DNA of 34,817 nt. It comes from Caballeronia grimmiae. Its GTDB lineage: Bacteria > Pseudomonadota > Gammaproteobacteria > Burkholderiales > Burkholderiaceae. The translations under genes were made by a program, and so were the position numbers. The stretch lies in the NCBI RefSeq assembly GCF_000698555.1, contig NZ_JFHE01000050.1:1-34817 (forward strand), in the 5' to 3' direction. Shown here piece after piece: positions 18,845-26,796 of this stretch (the first letter of the stretch is position 1; each line of letters opens with the position of its first letter). The notes under the pieces were generated by a model. It saw only the letters and a program-made list of their open reading frames with translations. It searched no databases and was not told the DNA's origin.

Positions 18845-18861
18845 GATATGCTCAGCATATC
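18845..18861. promoter_or_regulatory. 17-bp palindrome GATATGCT-C-AGCATATC, possible operator
   Basis: Perfect 8-bp arms around a single base. It lies about 100 bp downstream of the possible promoter and 260 bp before the synthetase start. It is too short for a lux box and has no T-run, so a regulator dimer site is the more likely reading. Confidence 0.45.
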
Positions 18862-19121
18862 CGCACGAGTACTTATTGCTACGCCTCGCGCGTCGAAGCA
18901 TATATTTAACTCAAATTGCAAGGGCATTCTTGCCTGTTGCCACGCGGCCTTTTGTGGTAATGCGCACATTGCGGCGCTTTACCTCGCGGTACTCTGACTA
19001 CCGAGGAAGTGAAACTGCCTCCGGCGATTTCGCGCACCACCGGAAAATGAGAGATTTTCGGAGCCTGTCGCTGAGCACATTACAAATTCATAACCCCGTG
19101 CAATCACAGGTGCTTCAAACG

Positions 19122-22100
19122 ATGGAACGTCAAAACGCCATTCGGGAGAGTGCGCAGTTTTATTTGCGACAGTCCCTCTACGCGCCGGCGCCGGAACGCG
19201 TATCGCGTTCACGCATGACACGCTTTATCGAAGACTTCGAAAAGCAAACCGGAGAGCGCTTCGCCGATTACCCCGCTTTGCACGATTACACCGCTCGCGA
19301 ATATCGCCAGTTCTGGAAATCCTTTCTCGAATCGGCCGAAGGACTCGAATGGTCGGGTATCGCGGAACCCGTTTGTACCGGCGATGAAATCGAAACCGCC
19401 CGCTTTTTTCCGAATGTCGAACTGAATTACGCGGAGAATCTTCTCGGCCCCGGCATCGCGCCCGACGACGCGATCGCGCTCGTCGCCTGTTATGCCGACG
19501 GCGGCCGCGTCGCCTACACGCGCGGCGAATTGCGCGAGCGCGTCATACGGCTCGCGCAGGCCTTGCGCGAGCTCGGGCTTAAGCCGGGCGACCGCGTCGT
19601 CGCGATCATGCGCAACGACGCCGAAGCGATCACCGCCGCGCTCGCCGTCGCCTCGCTCGGCGCGACGCTTTCCACCGCAGCGCCCGAAAACGGCGTGCAG
19701 GCCATCCTCGACCGCTTCGCGCCGCTCGCGCCGCGCATGTTGTTCGCGCACACGATGCAGCGCTCGTTCGATACGGCCGGCGCGCTCAGTGCGCACGTCG
19801 CCGCCGTGGCCGCCGCGTTGCCGACGCTCACCGACATCGTGTGCCTCGACGAAACGCCGCTGCCGAGCACGGTCACGACGCGTCAGCACGAGATGCGCGA
19901 ACTCATCGAGCACGGCGATCCGGCGCGGTTCGCGTGGCGGCGCTTTCCGTTCAACCATCCGCTCTTCGTGATGTTTTCGTCGGGCACGACGGGCAAGCCG
20001 AAGTGCATCGTGCATGGCGCGGGCGGCACGCTGATCGAGCATGTGAAGGAACATCGGCTGCATAGCGATCTCGGACCCGACGACAAGCTCTTCTTCTTCA
20101 CGAGCTGCTCGTGGATGATGTGGAACTGGCAGTTGTCGGCGCTCGCGTCGGGCGTGCAGATCGTCACGTACGACGGGCCGGTGGCCGCCGTCGACACGTT
20201 GTGGCGCATCGTCGCGAACGAGCATGTCACCGTGTTCGGCACGAGTCCCGCCTACCTGAAAATGAGCGAGGACGCGGGGCTCGAACCCGGCACGCTGTAT
20301 GACCTGTCCGACCTGCGCGCGATGATGTCGACCGGCGCCGTGCTCTACGACACGCAATTCCAATGGGTGCATCGGCACGTCAAGCCGCTGCAGCTGCAGT
20401 CGATATCGGGCGGCACGGACATCATCGGCTGCTTCGTGCTCGGCAATCCCAACCTGCCCGTTCATGCCGGCGAAGCGCAGTGCAAGACGCTCGGCCTGAA
20501 CGTGCAGGCCTTCGATCATGGCGTGCAGACGAACATGCCGGGCGAGCTCGTCTGCACCAACCCGTTTCCGTCGCGCCCGCTCGGCTTCTTCGGCGACACG
20601 GACGGCTCGCGCTTTCACAAGGCGTATTTCGCCGAGAACGAAGGCGTCTGGACGCATGGCGACGTCATCGAGTTTTCGCCGGACGGCGGCGCGCGTCTGC
20701 ACGGCCGCAGCGACGGCGTGCTCAACGTGCGCGGCATCAACGTGAGCCCCGGCGAGATCTACCGCATTTTGAGCGAAGTGCACGAGATTCGTCAGGCGAT
20801 GGCCGTGCCGCAAACCGGCCCGCGCGCCGGCGAGGGCGGCCAGCGCATCGTGCTGCTGCTCGTGCTGCGCGAAGGCGAGCATCTCAACGCGACGCTCGCC
20901 ATCCGCATCCGGCGCGAACTCACGCGGCACGGCTCGGCGGCGCTCGTGCCGGATGTCATCGTGCAGGTCGGCGGCTTGCCGGTCACGCACAACGGCAAGC
21001 CGTCCGAAGCCGCCGCTCGCGATGCCGTCAACGGCCTGCCCGCGCGCAATGTGTCGTCGCTCGCGAATCCGGATTGTCTCGATGGCATTCGCGAACATCC
21101 GCTGCTCGCGCGCGCGCAGCCCGACTTGCCCGCGCCGGGCGAATCGGCGGAGAGCATCGAGGCGTATCTTTGCGCGCTGTGGGAGCAGTATTTCAGCTTC
21201 TCGCCGATCGGCCGCGACGACAACTTCTTCGAACTCGGCGGGCACTCGCTGCTCGCGGCGCGCATGCTGGCCGACATCAAGCGGACGACGAACCGCACGC
21301 TGCCGATCGCCACGCTCATCGTCGCCCCGACGATCGCGCGGCTCGCGGCCGTCATCGCCGCCGATCCGAGCATGAGCGCCGAAAGCTCGTCGCTGGTGCA
21401 GATGCGCGCCGGGCGCGGACGGCCGCTCTTCATGGTCCACAGCATCACCGGCTCCGTGATGGAATGCCTGACGCTCGCCGGCACGCTGCAAAGTGAGCGT
21501 CCGGTCTACGGCCTGCAGGCGCTCGGCCTCGATGGCGATGAAGCGCCGCAGCGCAGCGTCGAGGACATGGCGCGCGCCTACGTGCTGCGCATGCGCGGCG
21601 TGCAGCCGAGCGGGCCGTATGCGCTCGTCGGCTATTCGTTCGGCGGGCTGGTTGCGTTCGAGATCGCGCAGCAACTCGTGAAGGCCGGCGAGCAAATCGA
21701 AATGCTCTGCCTGCTCGATACCTATGTGCACGAGCGCTGTCTGCCGCTCACCGCGTGGGCGCGCTATCAGGCCAGCATGATCGCCTACCGGATGCGCGAG
21801 TTCCGGGCGCTCGGCACGCGCGAGCGCATTGCGTACGTGCGCGGCAAGGCACTCGCGATGAGGGATCGGGTACGCATGCGTCTCGGCAAGACGGCGCAGC
21901 GCCCCGGTCCCGAAACGCGCGGCCTGCCGCCGCCGCTGATGCTCGTGCGTGAGTCGATGCGCGTCGCGATGACGACCTACAAGCCGCGCCGCTATCTCGG
22001 CGGACCGATCGTTTATGTGCGCGCATCGATCCAGCAAGACGATCGCGGCGATCCGTTGCCGGTATGGCGGCGCGTCGCGAAGCAGGGCTTGCGCATCATG

Positions 22101-22190
22101 CAGGTGGAAGGCCGGCATAACGATCTCGTCGTCGAACCGCAGCTTCTTACCGTTGCGCTCGCCCTGACGAACGCGCTCGCGGGCATCTGA
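19122..22190 (+). CDS. NRPS-like A-T-TE enzyme with acetoacetyl-CoA-synthetase-type adenylation domain
   Basis: A 1022-residue three-domain fusion. Residues about 20-645 are an adenylate-forming domain most like acetoacetyl-CoA synthetase: N-terminal LYAPAPERV and ADYPALHDYT region, P-loop SSGTTGKPK at 286-294, the diagnostic WMMWNW, GGTDIIGCF, and a likely catalytic Lys626 (HNGKPSEAAARD). A carrier domain follows (about 675-745) with the phosphopantetheine Ser709 in FFELGGHSLLAARM. Residues about 765-1020 are a type I thioesterase with Ser839 (GYSFGG), Asp866 (LLD) and His999 (GRHND). There is no condensation domain. It likely activates a keto or carboxylic acid, loads it on its own carrier and releases or self-condenses it by the thioesterase; the product is unknown. 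The ATG at 19122 was chosen because it retains the family N-terminus; AGG lies 11 bases before it. Confidence 0.88.
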   Translation: MERQNAIRESAQFYLRQSLYAPAPERVSRSRMTRFIEDFEKQTGERFADYPALHDYTAREYRQFWKSFLESAEGLEWSGIAEPVCTGDEIETARFFPNVELNYAENLLGPGIAPDDAIALVACYADGGRVAYTRGELRERVIRLAQALRELGLKPGDRVVAIMRNDAEAITAALAVASLGATLSTAAPENGVQAILDRFAPLAPRMLFAHTMQRSFDTAGALSAHVAAVAAALPTLTDIVCLDETPLPSTVTTRQHEMRELIEHGDPARFAWRRFPFNHPLFVMFSSGTTGKPKCIVHGAGGTLIEHVKEHRLHSDLGPDDKLFFFTSCSWMMWNWQLSALASGVQIVTYDGPVAAVDTLWRIVANEHVTVFGTSPAYLKMSEDAGLEPGTLYDLSDLRAMMSTGAVLYDTQFQWVHRHVKPLQLQSISGGTDIIGCFVLGNPNLPVHAGEAQCKTLGLNVQAFDHGVQTNMPGELVCTNPFPSRPLGFFGDTDGSRFHKAYFAENEGVWTHGDVIEFSPDGGARLHGRSDGVLNVRGINVSPGEIYRILSEVHEIRQAMAVPQTGPRAGEGGQRIVLLLVLREGEHLNATLAIRIRRELTRHGSAALVPDVIVQVGGLPVTHNGKPSEAAARDAVNGLPARNVSSLANPDCLDGIREHPLLARAQPDLPAPGESAESIEAYLCALWEQYFSFSPIGRDDNFFELGGHSLLAARMLADIKRTTNRTLPIATLIVAPTIARLAAVIAADPSMSAESSSLVQMRAGRGRPLFMVHSITGSVMECLTLAGTLQSERPVYGLQALGLDGDEAPQRSVEDMARAYVLRMRGVQPSGPYALVGYSFGGLVAFEIAQQLVKAGEQIEMLCLLDTYVHERCLPLTAWARYQASMIAYRMREFRALGTRERIAYVRGKALAMRDRVRMRLGKTAQRPGPETRGLPPPLMLVRESMRVAMTTYKPRRYLGGPIVYVRASIQQDDRGDPLPVWRRVAKQGLRIMQVEGRHNDLVVEPQLLTVALALTNALAGI

Positions 22191-22414
22191 AGCCGCAAGC
22201 TTTGCCCATGTCCGGCCGCCCTGCGGGCGCGCCGGCATTCCCGGGCTGATCCGATTCGCCCGAATTCAGACAAGCCCGATAGGAAACGGCTGGGCGCCTC
22301 CGCATACTCTCGGAATCTGTAAAAAAGCCGCATCCAGAGATTCGGAATCGGCGCAGTGGACTGCTGCGCCACGCCGCCCGCACCATCGCTGTTCCGTTCG
22401 CTGAGTTGCCGGCC

Positions 22415-23449
22415 ATGCTCAATCCGTCAACGCCCGAGACCGCCTTGTCATCCTCGCCCCTCGTCACTGTCGTCATTCCCGCCTTCAATGCAGAATCGTT
22501 CATCGGCGAAGCGATCGCCTCGATCCGGTGTCAGACAATCGAAGACTGGCAGCTCATCGTCGTCGACGACGGCTCCGCTGACCACACCCTGTCCGCCGCC
22601 CGCGAAGCCGCCGGCGACGACAGCCGCATCCGCCTCATCCGTTTCGACCGCAACGAGGGCATCAGCACCGCATCGAACGCCGGCTTCGACGCGGCGCAGG
22701 GCGAGTTCATCGCGCGCGTGGATTCGGACGACCGCCTGATCCCGCACCGGCTTGCCGCACAGGTCGCCGCCTTCAGGGAAAACGACCGTCTGGCCGCAGC
22801 GGGTTCCCACGCCAGCGTGTTCGGCGACGCTCCGGCCGGCATCGCCTATTGCGCCCGGGGTGACGCCAACATCAAGGCTCGCCTGCTCGACGGTGTCAAT
22901 ACGATCAGCGGCGGCACGCTGATGGTGCGGCGCTCCTTCGTGCGCAAGCATGGCATCCGGTTCGACGACGCCGCCCGCAGCGCCGAGGACCTCGACTATC
23001 TGGCATCGGTCATGGCGGCGGGCGGCCAGCTCGAGAACGTCGACGAAGTGCTCACCGAGCACAGGGCGCATCGCGGCAGCTTCACCAGCAGCCGGGGCGA
23101 CGTGGCCGCTCCGTGGCTTCAGACGATGCGCCGCCGCCTCATTGCGCTCTGGTACCCCGACCTCGACCCGAGCGCCATCGAACGCGTCGTCATCCCGTTC
23201 CTCAACACCTATCCGAACTCGTCCGACGAACCGCTCGCCATCGTCAGCGCGATCAACCGTCTCGTGATCACCCAGGCTGTCGACTTGGGGCAGGACGTCT
23301 CCATCGTCCACGGAATTCTTCTCGACCGGATGCGCAAGATGCTCGGCATCTATCAGGACAACAAGCTCCTCGACGCGACGCAAATCCAGTCCATTCGTCA
23401 CTTCGTTGCCCCCGCGACGCGCGACGCGCTCGATCAGCTCACGTTCTAA
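22415..23449 (+). CDS. Glycosyltransferase family 2 protein
   Basis: A 344-residue GT-A-fold glycosyltransferase. It opens with PLVTVVIPAFNAESFIGEAI, has the nucleotide-sugar aspartates in VVDDGS (Asp51, Asp52), the metal-binding DSD motif (Asp103, Asp105) and an ED pair (Glu191, Asp192 in SAEDLDYL) where the catalytic base normally lies. There is no membrane segment, so it acts in the cytoplasm or at the inner face of the membrane. Donor and acceptor are unknown. It follows the A-T-TE enzyme by 224 bp in the same direction; co-transcription and glycosylation of its product are possible but speculative, as no polysaccharide gene cluster is adjacent. The ATG at 22415 has only a weak ribosome binding site. 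Confidence 0.9.
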   Translation: MLNPSTPETALSSSPLVTVVIPAFNAESFIGEAIASIRCQTIEDWQLIVVDDGSADHTLSAAREAAGDDSRIRLIRFDRNEGISTASNAGFDAAQGEFIARVDSDDRLIPHRLAAQVAAFRENDRLAAAGSHASVFGDAPAGIAYCARGDANIKARLLDGVNTISGGTLMVRRSFVRKHGIRFDDAARSAEDLDYLASVMAAGGQLENVDEVLTEHRAHRGSFTSSRGDVAAPWLQTMRRRLIALWYPDLDPSAIERVVIPFLNTYPNSSDEPLAIVSAINRLVITQAVDLGQDVSIVHGILLDRMRKMLGIYQDNKLLDATQIQSIRHFVAPATRDALDQLTF

Positions 23450-23471
23450 ACGGAGCGTTGCTCGCTTCACG

Positions 23472-23513
23472 ACGAGCGCCGCCGACGGCTTGCAAGCCGT
23501 TCGCGGCGCTCGT
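23472..23513 (+). terminator. Large compound hairpin after the glycosyltransferase gene
   Basis: Outer arms ACGAGCGCCGC / GCGGCGCTCGT (11 bp, perfect) enclose a second perfect palindrome ACGGCTTG|CAAGCCGT, with a 2-nt mismatch between the two stems. It lies 22 bp after the stop and is followed by TGCATTT. Most likely the transcript end of the synthetase-glycosyltransferase unit. Confidence 0.6.
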
Positions 23514-23690
23514 TGCATTTCCGGCTACGTCAATTACGTCGCACGCGCCGTCCATCACCGGCTGCATGATGAGTTGACGCTTTCGTACTAGCTGCGAGGC
23601 GTATCGCTTCTATCGCCGTTGCGCGGCGTTTGCTCTACTAGCGGCACGCTCGCCCGATTGCGGCGACGCTTTCTCTGGACGGAGCCACGC

Positions 23691-24566
23691 ATGTCAGCCG
23701 AATCACGCCTCAATCAACTGGTGCTTACCGTCGCGTGTCCGAGCGCGGCCGGACAGGTCGCCGCCATCGTCGGCTTTCTCGAGCGGCATCACGGCTATAT
23801 CGACGAACTCACCGTGTTTGACGACGACCTCAGCGAACGCTTCTTCGTGCGCTGCGTCTTTCATGCCGCCAGGCGCGACGAAACGCTCGACCTCGACATG
23901 CTGCAACGCGAGTTCGCATCCATTGCCGCGCGCTTCTCGATGACCTGGGCGATTCACGATCTCGCCGTGCGTCCGAAAGTGCTCATCATGGTGTCGAAGC
24001 TCGAGCACTGTCTCGCCGATCTGCTGTTCCGCTGGCGCATGGGCGAACTGAAGATGGATATCGTGGGCATCGGCTCGAACCATACGGACCTCGCGCCGCT
24101 CGCGCAGCAGCATGGCCTGCCCTTCCATCACTTGCCGATTACCGCGGATACCAAGTCGCAACAGGAAGCCCGCCTGCTCGATCTGTTCGATACGTCAGGC
24201 GCGGAACTGATGATCCTCGCGCGCTACATGCAGATTCTCTCCGGCGATACGAGCCGCAAGCTGGCGGGGCGTGCGATCAACATTCATCACTCGTTCCTGC
24301 CGGGCTTCAAGGGTGCGAAGCCCTACCATCAGGCACATACGCGCGGCGTCAAACTGATCGGCGCGACGGCTCACTTCGTCACCGACGATCTCGACGAAGG
24401 CCCGATCATCGAACAGGAAGTGGAACGGGTCGATCATTCGTATAGCCCCGACCGCTTGCTTGCGACCGGGCGCGATGTCGAATGCATCACGCTGGCGCGC
24501 GCCGTAAAGGCGTTCGTCGAGCGGCGCGTGTTCATCAATGGTGAGAGGACGGTGGTGTTGCGTTGA
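23691..24566 (+). CDS. purU: Formyltetrahydrofolate deformylase
   Basis: A 291-residue PurU. An N-terminal ACT domain (about residues 8-90, LVLTVACPSAAGQVAAIVGF) is followed by the formyl-transferase-like catalytic domain with NIHHSFLPGFKGAKPY (Asn197, His199) and Asp235 in LDEGPI. It hydrolyses 10-formyl-tetrahydrofolate to formate and tetrahydrofolate in the cytoplasm; the ACT domain senses methionine/glycine balance in E. coli. GGAG at 23681-23684 precedes the ATG. It converges on the glycine betaine demethylation cluster; since demethylation of betaine to glycine feeds C1 units onto folate, a PurU beside it makes physiological sense as a C1 overflow valve. Confidence 0.95.
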   Translation: MSAESRLNQLVLTVACPSAAGQVAAIVGFLERHHGYIDELTVFDDDLSERFFVRCVFHAARRDETLDLDMLQREFASIAARFSMTWAIHDLAVRPKVLIMVSKLEHCLADLLFRWRMGELKMDIVGIGSNHTDLAPLAQQHGLPFHHLPITADTKSQQEARLLDLFDTSGAELMILARYMQILSGDTSRKLAGRAINIHHSFLPGFKGAKPYHQAHTRGVKLIGATAHFVTDDLDEGPIIEQEVERVDHSYSPDRLLATGRDVECITLARAVKAFVERRVFINGERTVVLR

Positions 24567-24580
24567 GTCTCCCAAACGCG

Positions 24581-24606
24581 AAAGCGCCGCTGAAAAGCGG
24601 CGCTTT
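24581..24606. terminator. Bidirectional intrinsic terminator between purU and the betaine-binding protein gene
   Basis: Perfect 11-bp stem AAAGCGCCGCT / AGCGGCGCTTT closed by a GAAA tetraloop, 15 bp after the purU stop and 27 bp from the end of the convergent gene. Flanking A/T bases on both sides let it work in both directions. Confidence 0.9.
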
Positions 24607-24632
24607 CTTCATCGCTAAGCCTGCAACCCGGC

Positions 24633-25487
24633 TTACTTGACCCAGCTATCCACCCGGTCTCCATGCGAGCTGATCCACGCATCGGCGGCTGCGGCGGGCT
24701 TCTCGCCGTTCTGCGTCGCGAGCATCACGCTATCGATCTCGCCCGGCTTCCACTGGAACTTCTTCAGGAACGCGACCACCGGCGGCGCCTTCTTTTCCAG
24801 TTCCGGATTCACGACGCTGTCGACATGCTCCGCTTCGCCGAATACCTTCTTCGGGTCTTCGAGGAACTTGAGCTTGTACTTGGCGAACATCCAGTGCGGC
24901 TTCCAGCCCGTCACGATGATCGGCTTCTTCGCTGCTTCCGAGCGCGCCAGTTCCGCCGTCATCGCGCTGCCCGAACTCGGCATCAGCTTGTAATCGAGGT
25001 TATAGGCCTTGATCGCCTCGCTCGTCTTTTGCATGACGCCCGCACCGGCGTCGATGCCGACGATGCGCGAATCGAACTCCGCCTTCTTCGCTTCGAGATC
25101 GGTCAGGCTCGATACATCGGCGTTCTCAGGCACGATCAGCCCGATCTTCGCGTCGTTGAAGTTCGGACCGAGATTCACGACCTTCGACTTGAAGTTGTTC
25201 CAGTACGCGCCATGCGTGACCGGCAGCCATGCGGACAGCGTCGCATCCAGATCGCCGCGCGCCACGCCTTGCCACATGACACCCGCGGCGACCGGCACGA
25301 GTTGCACCTGATAGCCAAGCCGCTTCTCGATGATGCGCGCCGCCACGTTCGACGTCGCCACGCTGTCGTCCCAGCCTTCGACGTAGCCGATCTTGATAGT
25401 CGGCTTCGTATCGGCGCTTGCCCCCATGCTCGCTGCAAGGGCCGCACTCACCGCGCCCAGCACGAACAGTCTTCTCATCGCTTTCAT
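24633..25487 (-). CDS. Glycine betaine/choline-type ABC transporter substrate-binding protein (OpuAC family)
   Basis: A 284-residue periplasmic binding protein. It has a signal peptide (RRLFVLGAVSAALAASMGA, cleavage after ASA) and the OpuAC-family phrases IKIGYVEGWDDSVATSNVAA, DATLSAWLPVTHGAYW and IIVTGWKPHWMFAKY. The tryptophans and tyrosines in these phrases are those that form the aromatic cage for trimethylammonium groups in this family. Ligands may be betaine, choline or carnitine. The ATG at 25487 follows AAGGGG. It is the last gene of the minus-strand betaine catabolic cluster, 107 bp after gbcB, but no permease or ATPase gene is present. In Pseudomonas similar orphan binding proteins (CbcX, CaiX) share one core transporter. 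Confidence 0.92.
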   Translation of the reverse strand: MKAMRRLFVLGAVSAALAASMGASADTKPTIKIGYVEGWDDSVATSNVAARIIEKRLGYQVQLVPVAAGVMWQGVARGDLDATLSAWLPVTHGAYWNNFKSKVVNLGPNFNDAKIGLIVPENADVSSLTDLEAKKAEFDSRIVGIDAGAGVMQKTSEAIKAYNLDYKLMPSSGSAMTAELARSEAAKKPIIVTGWKPHWMFAKYKLKFLEDPKKVFGEAEHVDSVVNPELEKKAPPVVAFLKKFQWKPGEIDSVMLATQNGEKPAAAADAWISSHGDRVDSWVK

Positions 25488-25594
25488 ATGGTTTCCCCTT
25501 TGCGGCCCCACGCCGTGCACTCAGAATCGCCAGCCAGAATAGTGCTGTAACGCGCTTTTGCGACATCCAGTTGTCAAGAAACGACGCCTGGTTT

Positions 25595-26776
25595 CTACTT
25601 GTCGACGACGAGATCGCTCAGTGGCTTGCTGCAACATAGCAGCACCATGCCCTGATCGATCTCGCGCTGACGAATGCCGCCCGCATGCTTCATCGCGACT
25701 TCGCCGGATACGAGCTTCACCTTGCACGTGCCGCACATGCCCTGCGTGCACGACGACGGCAATCGCACGCCCGCTTTCTTCGCGGCGTCGAGCACGTGCT
25801 CGCCACTGCCGCATTCGATCTCGCGCCGGCTCTTGGCGAACGCGACCATGTACGTCGTGTCGGCGGGCGCGGGCGCGAAGTCGCTGGTTTCGACGAATTG
25901 GCTATCGGCGGCGATGGCATCGGCGACATGCGCGGTCGTCAGTTGCGATGCGACCTCAGCGATCGTTTCGAACGAGAAGCTCTCTTCGTGATAGTGCTTG
26001 CGATCGAAGCCGCCCTCATCGAGCAGATTGCGCACCGCTTGCATATAAGGTGCGGGACCGCACGTGAACACTTCGCGATCGAGATAATCCGGTGCAATCA
26101 GCTTGAGCAGCGGCAAGCTCAAAAACCCCGTGATTCCAGGCCAATTCGTGCGCGCACCGACGCGCTCGCAAACGAACGCGGTGCGGAAGTTCGCATGATT
26201 CGATGCGATGAGATCGAGCTCGCGCGCGAAGATGATGTCGTCCGGCGTGCGTGCGCTGTGCACGAACACGATGTCGGCATCGTCGCCCAGTTCATGATGC
26301 GCGCGGCTCATCGACATGAGCGGCGTAATGCCCGATCCCGCCGACAGAAACAGAAACTTGCGCGCCGGATGCCGCGCACACGTGAACTCGCCCGATGGCC
26401 CGAGCACACGCACGCGCGCCCCTGCAACCACGTTGTCATGCAGCCAGTTCGACACCTTTCCGCCCGGCACGCGCTTTACCGTGATCGAGATGGTATGCGG
26501 GCGCGTCGGCGCGGAAGAGATCGTGTAGCAGCGGTTGACTGGCTCGCCGTCGATATCGAGTTCGAGTGTGATGAACTGCCCCGGCTCGAACACGAACGCG
26601 CGTTCATCGGGCGCCTTGAAGAAAAAGCTCTTCACGTCATGCGTTTCCTGCCGCACATGACAGCAGACGAGCGTGTCGTCGACGTCGCTATTCCAGCGCG
26701 CAGGCAGCGCGCCCCAGAACTTCGGCTGGGTCACGCGGCTCTTGGTCGGCTCGAACGTGGCCTGATCGCGCATCAT
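25595..26776 (-). CDS. gbcB: Glycine betaine demethylase, reductase subunit
   Basis: A 393-residue ferredoxin-reductase-type electron-transfer protein. In order it has an FAD domain with NRCYTISS (residues 81-88), an NAD(P)H domain with FLSAGSGITPLMSM (about 143-156) and FTCGPAPYM (about 237-244), and a C-terminal plant-type 2Fe-2S domain with Cys343, Cys348, Cys351 and Cys381. It takes electrons from NAD(P)H to the Rieske oxygenase GbcA, which removes a methyl group from glycine betaine as formaldehyde. GAGAGG precedes the first of two tandem ATG codons. It begins 20 bp after the gbcA stop, so the two are one operon. Confidence 0.94.
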   Translation of the reverse strand: MMRDQATFEPTKSRVTQPKFWGALPARWNSDVDDTLVCCHVRQETHDVKSFFFKAPDERAFVFEPGQFITLELDIDGEPVNRCYTISSAPTRPHTISITVKRVPGGKVSNWLHDNVVAGARVRVLGPSGEFTCARHPARKFLFLSAGSGITPLMSMSRAHHELGDDADIVFVHSARTPDDIIFARELDLIASNHANFRTAFVCERVGARTNWPGITGFLSLPLLKLIAPDYLDREVFTCGPAPYMQAVRNLLDEGGFDRKHYHEESFSFETIAEVASQLTTAHVADAIAADSQFVETSDFAPAPADTTYMVAFAKSRREIECGSGEHVLDAAKKAGVRLPSSCTQGMCGTCKVKLVSGEVAMKHAGGIRQREIDQGMVLLCCSKPLSDLVVDK

Positions 26777-26796
26777 GATGTGCCTCTCTAACGCGC

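Larger units (their letters stand above)
18415..19121. other. Long AT-richer intergenic region with inverted repeats, upstream of the A-T-TE synthetase
   Basis: A 707-bp stretch with no credible gene and visibly lower GC than its neighbours. It holds the copA 3' hairpin (18489-18515), a 10-bp inverted repeat with a 23-bp spacer (18677-18719), a possible promoter (18718-18746) and a 17-bp palindrome (18845-18861). The reading frame of the downstream enzyme is open back to 18843, but that part encodes a sequence unlike the acetoacetyl-CoA synthetase N-terminus. The length and the repeats suggest a regulated promoter region or a long 5' leader. Confidence 0.55.

Noticed and set aside
18845..18861. 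Possible lux box (quorum-sensing site) upstream of the A-T-TE gene
   Set aside because: The palindrome is 17 bp with a one-base centre and lacks the CTG-N10-CAG pattern of LuxR-type sites.
18843..19121. N-terminal extension of the A-T-TE enzyme by 93 in-frame codons from a TTG
   Set aside because: The extension does not resemble any AACS N-terminus, would contain the 17-bp palindrome, and has no ribosome binding site at the TTG. Two in-frame ATG codons inside it also lack good sites.
22212..22235. GC-rich imperfect hairpin after the A-T-TE stop as a terminator
   Set aside because: The stem is interrupted (CCGGCCGCCC against GGGCGCGCCGG) and no T-run follows; such structures are common by chance at this GC content.
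19209..22238. A roughly 1000-codon open frame on the minus strand, antisense to the A-T-TE gene
   Set aside because: Arg/His/Glu-rich shadow translation without motifs; the plus strand shows three well-defined catalytic domains.
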